In this document: piece by piece, positions 1 through 10,068 of the stretch
Layout: every line of letters begins with the position of its first letter
Position numbering within the stretch: the first letter of the stretch is position 1
Assembly: GCA_033239125.1 (NCBI GenBank)
Contig: BSWB01000002.1
Location: 85,804,560 to 85,868,559 of the forward strand
Length of the DNA: 64,000 nucleotides
Direction: 5' to 3'
DNA from: Fagopyrum homotropicum
Taxonomy: Eukaryota; Streptophyta; Magnoliopsida; Caryophyllales; Polygonaceae
The notes under the pieces: generated by a model
What the model saw: only the letters and a program-made list of their open reading frames with translations
What the model was told of the DNA's origin: nothing
The model's database searches: none
Translations under genes and position numbers: made by a program

Positions 1-780
1 TGATCGTTTCCTCGAGGGGAAACTGTGACGTGGTACAAGTATACGAGTATTTCAGGTAAGTCCATAGGACTTACTTAGTGGGCAGTTGTGGATTTGAGTG
101 TTTGTAATGGTTGTGTGTGTGCATATGATTGTTACATTTATAACCTAAACCGGACTAGGATGACCACTTCATTACCTTAATTGATGACCCAAGTGTATTA
201 TAACCGGGCGGTGACCACCTGCCAAAGCTCGCCGAGAGTGGAGGAAGTGCTCAGAAGCCAGTAGCTCAGGGAGGACGTAGCTCCTCATGCAAAACCTGAG
301 TTAAAGGGGGAAGAGACGAGGTTCTTTAGACTTCTCGTGCCACAAAAAAAGTTGAATTAGTAATGGAATAACTTAAGTAAAGATAATAAATGGATGTGTG
401 TGTGGCATTGCATATTGTGATGTGTTGGTGTGTATGTGTTATTACTTCATTCTTTTTCATTTGTGTTAGCTAACGGTTTTATGCCGTGTTGTAGATGATC
501 TGCAGGTTAGGAGGACTGCAGAGTTAGTCAGATAGGCGATCAGCCGAGGGATTCCGTACACTAGGTGGTGCATCGGTTTTGGGGTGTTTTGTACTCTAAT
601 GTTCGTTTTGTACTCGGTTGTGATGTTGTAAACCTTTTGATTGTATATATTTATACAGTTTTGTGTATTTGGTTTTAATCTATTTGTGTCTTATTGTAAG
701 ATCCAGTGAACTTGTTGTTAGATAGAGTCAAGATCCATTGTGAGATCATAATTCAGTAGCACCCCGAGTCGTGGAGAATT
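1..780 (+). mobile_element. Long gypsy LTR fragment (3' part)
   Basis: This stretch matches the second half of the 2.1-kb LTR at 34675-36757: the GGTAAGTCC..GACTTACTTAG block near 55-80, the AACCGGAC block near 147, a degenerate GGGCGGTGACCAC block near 205, and the GTAAGATCCAGTGAA..CACCCCGAGTC tail near 697-770. The expected final GTGTTACA is missing, so the copy is broken at about 780. The upstream end lies outside the window. No coding sequence was seen. It is old and diverged, and is either a solo LTR or the flank of a larger element. Confidence 0.75.
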
Positions 781-882
781 TAATCCGTAGACTCCGGGTT
801 CGCATATTGTTCAGACTTTTGTTACAAGTATAAATTTAAGACAATTTTCGTTCATTATTCACATACGTGTAAGAACGAACAA

Positions 883-1551
883 TGGACCAATGGAAGTTGG
901 AGTTGGAGAATCAGATGGAGGATATGAGGTTGGTTTGAAGGCAACAAATGACAAGTTCGAATCTATGCTAATGGCGGATCACCAGAAAGGTCAAATCTTA
1001 GTGGGAGCAAAAAGAGGTGCAACTCGTTGTGTCTCAAAAAAGCTGAAGAGAAGCTCGCCTTGAAAGCAGAAATGGAAGAGAAGGCCAACTCTGCAAAGGA
1101 AGAAGGCAGTCAGCTAAGAACCCCTCTCCAAGAAGCAATATGGAAGCTTTAGATGAAGCCAAAGGGGAGGACATTGAGTCGAGAAGTGATGTTGCGGATC
1201 GAGAGAATAGGTTACAAAGTGTAGCTCAAGAAAAGAGCAGCTTCGAGCCTTAGTGGATGCAAATGACAGAAGAGTTGAGGAGGTTTCAAAGCAGCTCATA
1301 GAAGGCTAGAAGCCAGTAAAGTTGGGAAGCAAACAAAGGAAGATGGGGAGAGCCAAGAATGGTGTGCAGTGGGAGGAGAGCAACAAAAGCTCATCCTCCA
1401 AGCAGCAACTCTGTATCGCAAGTTTGGGAGTCTCTTGAAAAAGGGAATTAGGAAGCACAGACAAAGGTTGTCTTGGATGTTGGGTATAGCAGATATTATT
1501 ACAAATGTCTTTATTTGCTTCTTTAAAGTTATAGGAATTTGTTTGTGTTGA
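883..1551 (+). pseudogene. Decayed coiled-coil coding remnant
   Basis: Reading the plus strand gives Lys/Glu/Gln-rich pieces interrupted by stops and frame changes: a segment starting MDQWKLELENQMEDMR near 883, KAEEKLALKAEMEEK near 1040, and RRLEASKVGKQTKEDGESQ near 1300. The longest clean stretch is a 60-codon piece at 1369-1551. The composition and the KLEASK..K..E pattern resemble coiled-coil plant proteins such as the ROP-interactor (ICR/RIP) type. That resemblance is weak and inferred by eye. It lies between a retrotransposon LTR and the formin and has no intact start-to-stop frame. It could equally be an exon cluster of a decayed gene or chance low-complexity coding. Confidence 0.3.
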
Positions 1552-1570
1552 TCTCAATTTTGCTAATTTG

Positions 1571-1913
1571 ATTAATATAGTTGAAATAGGAACAGAGATT
1601 ATTAGCGGTTTGGGCGGAAAATCAAACAAACACACACTTTTCACTGCTTTCTTTTCGTAGTTAGTTAGAATTTAGAATAGGGCAGTTGTTCCAAGTATAT
1701 GATTTGGTTCCCGGTGAGTGATTCTATTTTTTTGCTTCTTCTTTATTCCATGCGTTGCAGTCTACAAACAAAATTTGCATTTGCAATTGCAATACCCATC
1801 TTGTATTGTTCACATTTTTTGTGGAGCGGAGATATTGGTTCAATACATGAAATGAAAAGGAAGAAATGTGGACAACTTGACGCTCGTTACCTCATTATCA
1901 TCATATTGTGGAG
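1571..1913 (+). promoter_or_regulatory. Probable formin upstream/5' leader region
   Basis: About 340 bp separate the coiled-coil remnant from the formin start. An AT-rich box ATTAATATAG lies near 1570, and several short upstream ATGs precede the formin ATG, one (1849) followed directly by a stop. A GTGAGT donor-like site near 1711 and a TTGCAG acceptor-like site near 1753 could mark a leader intron, but the spacing is short for a plant intron. No transcription start can be fixed from sequence alone. Confidence 0.3.
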
Positions 1914-4669
1914 ATGAGAAGATTAGCAGATAAAATCTTTGTTATTGCAATCTTGATCTGTGGTTGGAGATTGGATCCTTGTAGTGCTAGAGCAAGGGTA
2001 TATCTATATTCAATGTTCATCGTCAACAAAAATGTTTTCCAATTTTTTTTATGAAAGATATTTATTTTGGGCAACAGGTAGGAAGCAAGTGTTGGAAGGA
2101 ATTGGTAGAAATGGAAAAGGCTGCTTGGAATAACGGAGAATTGGAGTGCTTAAGCAGTAGTGAGAAGCTCAAAATTGAGGTGTCACTCAAACTGATTATT
2201 TCTATAACTACAAGTGCAGGAGCATCTTTGTTTCTCATTGCAATTGTGTTATTGGCTTGTGCCAAGAATCATGATACTGGGCCTCACACTCCTCTTCTAA
2301 CGGATACTGATGGTAAATTTGTAGCTACTAATTTGTTCCTGTTTTGTGTCAAGGATTTTGTTATTCACGTGAGTCCCCTCCCCTTGTTTTAGATATTTCC
2401 AAGGATGAGGAACTTGAAAAATGTGATTCCTTCCACAGTGCTTTATCTGTTAGGCATGACGCTGAAGATACTAACGTTCAGGACAATGATGAAGACGCAG
2501 CAGCTACTGATTTAATCTTACCTCCTTCCCATCCGCTGACTCCTACTCCACCATCACCACCACCACCTCCACAACCACATAGTAGTGTTCCTTCTCCTCA
2601 AGGACTGATATCACCACCACCACCACCAAATAATGCTCGTGCACCACCACCGCCACCACCAACTAATGCTGGTGCACCACCACCGCCACCAACTAATGCT
2701 CGGGCACCACCACCGCCACCAACTAATGCTCGGGCACCACCACCTCCACCCATGCTAGGTTCGAAAGGTCCACCACCGCCACCCCTCAAGGCTGGTGGAC
2801 CAAAATCTTCCGCTGCCCAATCTTGCACTCAAAGAACCAAACTTAAGCCATTCTTTTGGGATAAAGTGCTTGCTAGCCCTGCACAGTCAATGGTGTGGGA
2901 TGAGATCCGAGCCGGGTCCTTCCAGTAAGATCAAATTTACCTTTATTTCATTTTCAGGATTTTCTTTAACGGCCACAAAACAATACTGTGTAGGTTTAAC
3001 GAGGAGATGATTGAATCACTATTTGGATATAACCCGGAGGAGAAAAAGGGTAATGATCGTCGAGGCCATGTACAAACTCCTTCTACAACTGTAATACATC
3101 TTATTGATTCTAAGAAATCTCAGAATTTATCTATTCTGCTTAAAGCACTCAATGTTACAACAAAGGAGGTTTCTGATGCCCTTATGGAAGGCAAGTTTAA
3201 TTTGTTTTTCTTTTAATATATAATATTTCTCAAGTTTAAAGTTGAGTTTTTGGTGTACATAGAGCAGGCAATGAACTTCCAATAGAGCTATTGCAAACTC
3301 TACTAAAAATGGCACCAACAAGTGACGAGGAATTGAAGCTTCGACTCTTTAGTGGTGATATGTCTCAAGTGAGTAGTGGTGAGCGATTTCTCAAGGCATT
3401 GGTTGAGATTCCGTTTGCTTTCAAAAGGATGGATTGTTTGTTGTTCATGATGACTCTTAAAGAAGAAGTTTGTAGCTTGAAGGAGTCGTTTCTCACTCTT
3501 GAGGCAAGTCCATCTGTCAAGTTGGTGTTTCATTTGTTTTTCTCTTGGATTCACATTTCAACTAAATATTAATTCAGATGGCTTGCAACAAGCTGAGGAG
3601 TAGTAGGCTATTCTTGAAGCTGTTGGAAGCGGTGCTGAAAACCGGAAACCGTATGAACGACGGGACGTATCGCGGCGGCGCGCAAGCATTTAAGCTAGAC
3701 ACTCTCTTAAAGCTGTCGGATGTTAAGGGGAAAGACGGAAAGACAACACTTTTACACTTTGTGATGCAAGAGATGATTCGAAGTGAAGGTATAAAAGCTG
3801 CTCGTGCAGCACAGCACAACTGTAGTGTTTCTAGCATAAAATCAGAAGATTTTACGGAGGATGCCATATCTCAACCAATGGAGAGCTTCGAGGTCCTCGG
3901 CTTCCAAGTGGTGTCAGGTCTGACTACGGAGCTTGAGGTGATCAAAAAAGCGGCCGTAGTAGATTCTGATGCATTGACATCTACAGTGGGAAAACTAGGA
4001 CATTCATTGCTGAGAACCAAAGATTTCTTCAACAGAGAGATGCGTGATTTGGGAGAGGAAAGCCGCTTCTACGACGCTCTTAGAGATTTTGTGGAGGAAT
4101 CACAGGGGGAGATAACATGGCTTTTGAAAGAGGAGGCCAGAATAATGGATGTGGTGAAGAACACGGTAGATTACTTCCATGGCAAATCTACCAGGGAGGA
4201 CGGACTCAAATTGTTTGGTATTGTGCGTGATTTCATGCTATTGCTCGATAAGATATGCGCCGACATCCAAAAGAAGATGAATCAGACAGTAAAGCTTACC
4301 ACCGACAATAACAAGTCAGATGCATCAGCGTCACAACCTTCCGATCACAAAATACCTCCTAAAGATTCAAATTTACTACCAAAACCAGTTTCTCAAGAAA
4401 GGGCCGTAGAAGAAATGAGACATAAGTTATTTCCTACTGTTCAAGTTCAAGATACAATGTCCACCAACAGCACCAGCAGCAGCAGCACTTCTGACGACGA
4501 CGAGGCGCCGCATATTTCCTCTTCTTCAAAAGAAACTCATAAATTAGTCAATTTATCAGAATCCTATTTATCTACCAATCATCAATTAAACAACACCTTA
4601 ATCTCTCTTTCAACTAATTCAACAGAAACACTTGACGATTCTGCTACTACTTCCAGTGATGAAACTTAA
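1914..4669 (+). CDS. Plant type-I formin (FH1-FH2 actin nucleator)
   Basis: Six exons give a continuous 791-codon frame: 1914-1997, 2078-2312, 2393-2924, 2994-3190, 3268-3503, 3578-4669. The product starts with a signal peptide (residues 1-27, hydrophobic core IFVIAILIC), then a short ectodomain of about 40 residues, a transmembrane helix (about 67-90), a Pro-rich FH1 (about 150-250, several PPPPP runs) and a full FH2 domain (about 255-655). The FH2 begins at KLKPFFWDKV and carries GNRMNDG..GGAQAFKLDTLLKL and DGKTTLLHF. A Ser/Thr-rich tail follows. Type-I plant formins sit in the plasma membrane or endomembranes; FH1 recruits profilin-actin and FH2 nucleates and caps actin filaments. The start ATG was chosen because it gives the signal peptide and joins in frame with the transmembrane exon. 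The ectodomain lacks the extensin-like Pro-rich segment common in this class. Introns 4 and 5 need GC donors. No disabling mutation is seen. Confidence 0.93.
2635..2754 (+). repeat. Coding minisatellite in formin FH1
   Basis: Four tandem units of 33, 30, 30 and 27 bp each encode Ala-(Arg/Gly)-Ala-Pro5-6-Thr-Asn or a close variant. The second and third units differ at only a few bases, indicating recent slippage. Each unit adds one profilin-binding poly-Pro run, so copy number changes would alter FH1 length without shifting the frame. Confidence 0.85.
3191..3267 (+). other. Formin intron 4, apparent GC-AG type
   Basis: The FH2 reading frame requires exon 4 to end ..ATGGAAG and exon 5 to begin GCAATGAAC (family sequence EGNELP). 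The intron then starts GCAAGT and ends AGAGCAG. AAG|GCAAGT is the strong consensus of plant GC-AG introns. No nearby GT donor restores the frame. Confidence 0.8.
3504..3577 (+). other. Formin intron 5, apparent GC-AG type
   Basis: Exon 5 must end at ..ACTCTTGAG (FH2 TLE) and exon 6 begins ATGGCTTGC (family pattern LE-x-ACKEL). This again gives a GCAAGT donor, with acceptor AATTCAG. The nearest GT, three bases further on, breaks the FH2 frame. Confidence 0.8.
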
Positions 4670-5122
4670 TCTCTCTTTGTTTCCTCTGCTTACATTTTTT
4701 TTGTTCCAAACATTATTCTTAAACTACTTCCCTTATAAGCTTTCACTCTTCAATTCTAATTTTTGCTATTTACTTGCTCATAAACTTTCCGTCTTCCTCC
4801 ACTAAAATTACTTTAGACCGCTTAAAAAAATCTTTATAAAAGATAGCAAACCCAAAAAAAATGAATCAAAAATTAAAAAATAGTCTTAATTCAACCATAG
4901 AATCATAATTTCAAAGTTAATATTTATTCAATTTTAGTTAATCCTTCTTAACGTGTATCCGCTAATTTTTCTAACTTACCATTACAACTTTAAATTAAAA
5001 AACTAAGTTATACATTTTTTCGGAAGCCGCAAACGCACGGTGTTTGATTTAATTAAAAGAACGACGGTTACGGACCGCGTCACCGTAAGCAGTTTACGGT
5101 TACGCAATCCGGAACCGTGACC
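4670..5122. other. Non-genic flank downstream of formin
   Basis: AT-rich sequence that includes the presumed formin 3' UTR. I see no perfect AATAAA signal close to the stop codon and no coding potential on either strand. Confidence 0.5.
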
Positions 5123-5252
5123 AAAAGTTCACGGTTACGGATCCCGTAACCGTGAACTTTTAAACCCTAAAAGCGCTTATGGATCCCGTATCCCGTAACC
5201 GTGAACTTGTAAACCCTAAAAGCGCTTACGGATCCTGTATCCGTAAGCGCTT
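5123..5252. repeat. Perfect hairpins and a 49-bp tandem duplication
   Basis: A perfect 18-bp inverted repeat (5123-5140 with 5144-5161, 3-base loop) reads AAAAGTTCACGGTTACGG. A second perfect 13-bp inverted repeat is 5220-5232 with 5240-5252 (arm AAGCGCTTACGGA). Two 49-bp direct units, 5145-5193 and 5194-5242, differ at about three positions. Related TCCGGAACCGTGA motifs occur at about 5109 and 5617, so the motif family extends beyond this block. Confidence 0.9.
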
Positions 5253-6259
5253 CTCATTTCACAAAACAAAACAGCGGTGAAAGGTCCGACAAAGAAGACG
5301 AAGAAGACAGAGAGCCGATCGAGCAAATCCAGCTCATTTTACACAAAATCAAGCAATGGATCAAGCGTGACGGAGGACGACCGTTCCAAAAGCGGAAACA
5401 TAACCCAAAAGAGGTAAATGTGCGGTTTTTGTTTTTTCGGTCGGATTCGTAATTGTGTATGAAATTGAGTATATTTGTTAGATTGAAGTTGATTTAGGTT
5501 AGTTACGTTGTTGGAATGGTGCACATATGAGCTTGTGAATGGTTAAAAGCGTCGACAATTCGCCATTGAAGGCGGATTGTCTAAGACGATGAACAGTGGT
5601 ACCACGGTAACGCGTTCCGGAACCGTGATGCCATTGTTGATAATGCATTCGAATGTATTTAATTGATTTAAAATAATTAAAATAAATTTAATTAAAATTA
5701 AATTACTTCATCCTAATTACCTTAAATTCAATTTAATTTATTTAAAATAAAATTAATTTTTTTTAAATAAAATTAACTTTTTTAAAATAAAATTAATTTA
5801 ATTAAAATTAATTTAATTTAATTAAAATTAATTAATTTAATTATAATTAATTTAATTTAATTATAATTAAATTACTTCATCGTAATTACCTTAAATTAAA
5901 ATTAAATTTGAAATAAAAAATTATATTTAAGTCTATTAAATAATATTTTCAGAAGTAACATTCATTAAATTAAATTAAACTTAATTTGCAATTGTTTCAT
6001 CCGAGTTAATTTATATTGAAATTATGCAAATAGATTTATTTACAAGAAACTGAAATTGACAAAATTAAAATAAAATTCAAATATATCGTATTGAAGTAAA
6101 TAAATTAAATTAAAACTAAAATTAATAAAATCACTTACATTATATTGAGTTAAATAAATATAAATAAATTGTATTTAATTAGTTAAAATAAAACAAAGAC
6201 ATCAAACTAACTTACATTAACCTATAAAATATTCAAATATAATTACGTAACGCATATAG
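5253..6259. repeat. Non-genic region with AATT-rich low-complexity block
   Basis: 5253-5643 shows no convincing gene, although a short open stretch near 5280-5415 followed by GGTAAATG could be a remnant exon. 5644-6240 is almost entirely A and T with repeated AATTAATTTAATTA-like words, typical of a low-complexity or MITE-rich intergenic block. Confidence 0.7.
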
Positions 6260-7935
6260 TACTGGAGATATTGCACGACATGGAGAGGCGGAGGCGTCCT
6301 ACGACCTCCTCTCGTTGAGAGAGCTCATCGGACGGAGAGTAGCTCTCACGTTGCTCGCTCGGATGCCGGCACACCACCAGCTCAACTACTAGCGAGGCCT
6401 TTTATATCTGATTCATCTCCAGCAATCGGTATGGTCGCTCTTCCATCGCCGACGTATGTCACCGAGTTAGAGGGTGAGGAGGACGCTTCCTCTACACAAC
6501 TAGAGCATGTAGTTGTAGAGGAGGACTAAGTAGAGCACACCAATATTACTACTGACAACCAGATGGATCCACCAGCAAACGTACACGTCGATCCACCAGC
6601 TGGCGACCACACTGAGGCAGCTGACTTCCACTACGATATTCCAACTGAGGAGCATGTTGATGCGCCACATGAGCCATTTATCCCGGAAGATCGAGGTCGT
6701 GTTGTTGCAGACACGGGGCACCCTTGATCGGCGATGTGCTAACATGTTACAATGGTCATCGTGCTCGCGGTGTGTGAATGGGAGAGGTAGATAACTAAAC
6801 CACACTAGTAACAAATTATGTACAAAACTAATCAATAAAACGTCTAATTGAATCAAAATCTTATTTTTTTATGAAGGAGGACTACCTGAGGCCCATTACC
6901 GCAATGCGGCGGATAGAGCACATCACTGTGTTGAGTAGATGGATCTCAGTTGCTGACAGGGAGGACCCCATATCTTGGTTTGCTATTGCTCCTAGAGTGG
7001 GTTGACATATTTATTGGACATCTCTTTCGCCGGTGTTGACCACGCCCTCATTCATGCCTTTGTCGAGAGGTGACATCTAGAGACGAGCAGCTTCCACCTT
7101 CCATGGGTTGAGATGACCATTACACTCCACAACGTAGCCATCATCTTAGGCATTAGTATTGATGGGGAGCCCCTAGTGACACAGTTACGAGCACAAGAGC
7201 TTGCTTAGTCGTTGAGTGACGTGTTCCACATTCCAAATGTCGAGGCACGGGGACCCCACACAACACTGCCTATAGATGCCTTGAGGATGGCATTTGATAT
7301 CATTCGAGCGACCCAACCACCCCAACTAAGGATGTCGCTTCCGCATTCCTCCTCCTCTTCTTGGGGTCACCCTTGTTCGTCGATAAATCGACTAACAAGA
7401 TTTGCCCGTGGTTGATAGATCTGGTACATGATCACCAACATACAGGAGGGTTTGCAAGGGGCGATGGTGTCTTGGCGTACTTATACTCGTATGTATTACT
7501 ATCACTAATCTTCAATTACTAATCTTCATTTTTATTTACTATTACTGATCTTGAATTAAAAAATTGCCATACAATATGATGGGTGACGCTTCACGGATGA
7601 GGTGAAGACGATCGGAGGTTGTACGTTACTATTTCAAGTAACATTTGTTATACATTAAGTCATTTCATAAGATTTAACTAACAACATTGATTTTTGAATA
7701 ATTAAATGATTACAGTATTGAATCTACGCCCACTTCCCGTCATTAGGTTGTTCGGTGGCGGGGGATCTTGGACGGCATAGATTGGCGAGGTGGGATTCGA
7801 GACTTTCTGTCCCGAAGACCCCACCGCAAACACTTGAGTGGTTGAGATCATTGCGCTCACAATTGGATCAGATGAGAACGAAGAGCATCAAGTTCATGCC
7901 CTACGGAAAGATGACCGGTGAAAGAAAACAAACAA
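6260..7935 (+). pseudogene. Plant mobile domain (PMD, aminotransferase-like) pseudogene
   Basis: The plus strand encodes the hallmarks of plant-mobile-domain proteins in order but broken. An acidic N-terminal part lies at about 6420-6720, and YNGHRARGV near 6752 ends at a GTAGAT donor at 6790. The next exon, from about 6873, contains LRPITAMRRI. Then come ETSSFHLPWVEMTITLHNVA (about 7080-7140), FVDKSTNKICPW (about 7376), HTGGFARGDGVLAYLY (about 7440), LGDASRM (about 7583) and IYAHFPSLG (about 7725). The family pattern ERWHxETxxFHLPxGEMTITLxDV is recognisable. Stops (for example at about 6525, 7001 and 7076) and frame changes interrupt it. PMDs occur in the MAIL1/MAIN silencing factors and in Mutator-like and gypsy transposons. 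With no full transposase beside it, this is either a decayed host paralogue or a transposon passenger. Confidence 0.8.
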
Positions 7936-8084
7936 AAGGTGAAGGAGTTGTTTTCATTTTATGAACAAACAATGGTTAAGGAAGATAAGAGATACTTACT
8001 TATACGTACAAGTCCTTTCTCATGAACATCTCCATGGCCAATTTCTTTCGAACAATAAAATAATCTTCATCCGAGTATGGGAAC

Positions 8085-8708
8085 TTTTCGCAAAAACCTA
8101 TCTCAAGACTTTGAAACTTCTTTCAAGACCTTGATGTTTATCTGTGCTCTTTGTAACACAACTGGTTTTCAAGGGCTTTGAAAGTCATTTCAAGACCTTG
8201 ACTCCAAAAACCTGCAAAACAATGTTAGGCACAATTAAGCAAGATATAGTGCGGAATTAAAAGATCGACACGGTGATATGTTTACGAAGTTCAACTCTAA
8301 CGACCTACGTCTCCGTCCTACGGTTTCTTTACCCGTAGGATCTAACAATCTATTATCTACTTCAAAGAGTCTTAGATACAATCTAAAAGAAATCCCTTCT
8401 TCTCTCACTGTAGCCAATGATACGATCTAGTTTCAACTCTAACATAGCAATAATAGCCTAGTTACTTTCAGAGTAACACGCACTCGAGTGTAACACTCTC
8501 TAGATATTCCAATGGAGCTCTAGTGTTTTTCTCTCTCTGAGGATGTAAACTTTTGTAAGCTAAGAGGAAGAAAAACTTTTGGAATGAATGAAGATGTTCT
8601 TGATCGCTTGAAGACTTGAATGTTTCCGTGTAAGCTTGTTGTAGTTCTCTTCCATCGTCATCTTCATTTATAGTCTTCTATGGAGAACACTTCTAGATGT
8701 TGTAAAAG
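8085..8708 (-). mobile_element. Sirevirus-like LTR fragment
   Basis: The minus strand aligns with the 5' LTR of the copia element at 37402-38795: the CTTGAGATAGGTTTTTGCG block, the TGTGTTACTC/TAGAGTGTTA block near 8465-8500, the GTGTAAGCTTG block near 8627 and the ATTTTCATTTATAATC-like block near 8663. It is truncated at both ends; the foldback element begins at 8709. It may be the left end of the antisense Sirevirus A whose gag lies at 36758-63831, but that link is inference. 7936-8084 is unassigned. Confidence 0.75.
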
Positions 8709-10068
8709 TGTAAGAGCCTTGCTGAGTTGCTGAGAGAGTGAGCAGAGGGCCAGGAATTAGCCTTGACCGCCCTGCGTGACCCAGAAACCGCCCTTGCGGT
8801 TTGCTTGGGCCGCCCCTGCGGCTCACAAAGTCCGGACCCGCGGCTTTGTGTGTTGCAGCCGTCTTCTTTGACCCTTTGACCCGTGCTTTACCCTTTTTAC
8901 CTCCTTTATATACTTCATCTCTTACCTTCTGATGAGGGTTTATCTTTCTCAGTTCCATCTCTCTCTCTTGCGTACATTTCTTCTCCTCTCTTCTTCCTTG
9001 GATCATCTTTGATCTTCTTTGAGGTTGTGTGTGAGTTTATGAGCTTTTATGTTTGGCTTTGATGATGTTTGTGGTTGCTGAGCCTTGTGAGCCAGCTTGA
9101 GGACGTTTGGTGTTGTGTTGAGCTTCTGGATCTTCAGCTTGGTAAGCTTTCATGACTTCCATCTCTTCCTTCTTCATTCTTTCATCTTTTCATCTCTTTT
9201 CCTATCTTTCTTTAGTTAGCTTAGGTTTCCTTAGACTTGGATCATGTTCCAGCCATGTTTGGCTTATGTTGATGTATATATATGTATGTTGCTGTTGGAG
9301 TGAAGGAGTAAAGAATCGAAGGAAAGAGTGAAGAAGAGGCTGAAGTGGTGTCTTTTGCGCACCAGCCGCCCCAGCGCCGGTAGTGCACCGCCCCTGCGCC
9401 ACCTCCTAGCCGCCTCTGCGCCACCTGCATCAGCTTGGTGTTTCACTTGGTTCTGCAGGTGTGTGTTGCATCTAGGCTCTCCTTAGGATGCCTTTGTTCC
9501 CTCCTTTCCTAGTGTGAGATGGCTGAAACATGATCCAAACCTAAGGAAACTAAGCTAGGCTAAGGGAAGAGAGGAAAAGATGAAGAAAAGAGGAAAGAAA
9601 GAAGAAAGGCCATGAAAGCTTACCAATTAAGCTTTCCAGAAGATCAACACACACCATCATCACCTCAAGCTGGCTCAACAAGGCACATCAACATCATCAA
9701 CACAAAAGCCAAGCAAAACCAGGCAAGATCTCTCACAAACTCAACAAAACTCAAGGAAGATCAAGCAAGGATGATCCAAAGGAGAAAAGAGAAGAAGATG
9801 TACGTAAGGAGAGAGAGATGAAGCTGAGAATGGTAACCCTCATCAAAGGAAGAAGATGAAGTATATAAAGGGGTAAAAAGAGTAAAGCACCGGTCAAAGG
9901 GTCAAAGAAGACGGCTGCAACACACAAAGCCGCGGGGGCGGACTCTGTGAGCCGCAGGGGGGCCCAGGCAAACCGCAGGGGGCGCCCTCTGGGTCACGCA
10001 GGGGCGGTCCAGGCTAATTCCTGGCCCTCTTCTCACTCTCTCAGCAACTCCGCAACTAGGCTCTTACA
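8709..10068. mobile_element. Foldback element with ~550-bp inverted arms
   Basis: The arms 8709-9256 and 9519-10068 are inverted copies of each other with indels. The outer ends read TGTAAGAGCC and GGCTCTTACA; the inner ends meet at the GGATCATGTTCCAGCCAT block. The loop of about 260 bp contains several CCGCCCCTGCG-like GC-rich motifs that also occur in the arms. No coding capacity is convincing; short ORFs here are by-products of the GC-rich repeats. No target duplication is visible: the left flank is a Sirevirus LTR and the right flank is gypsy pol, so the locus was rearranged. It could be a foldback or long-TIR Mutator-like element, or two LTR-like units head to head. Confidence 0.75.

Noticed and set aside
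2598..2828. Minus-strand Gly-rich ORF opposite the formin FH1
   Set aside because: It is the complement of the poly-Pro minisatellite.
8668..9446. Minus-strand ORFs in the foldback element
   Set aside because: They follow the GC-rich inverted arms, overlap one another in several frames and have no recognisable domain.
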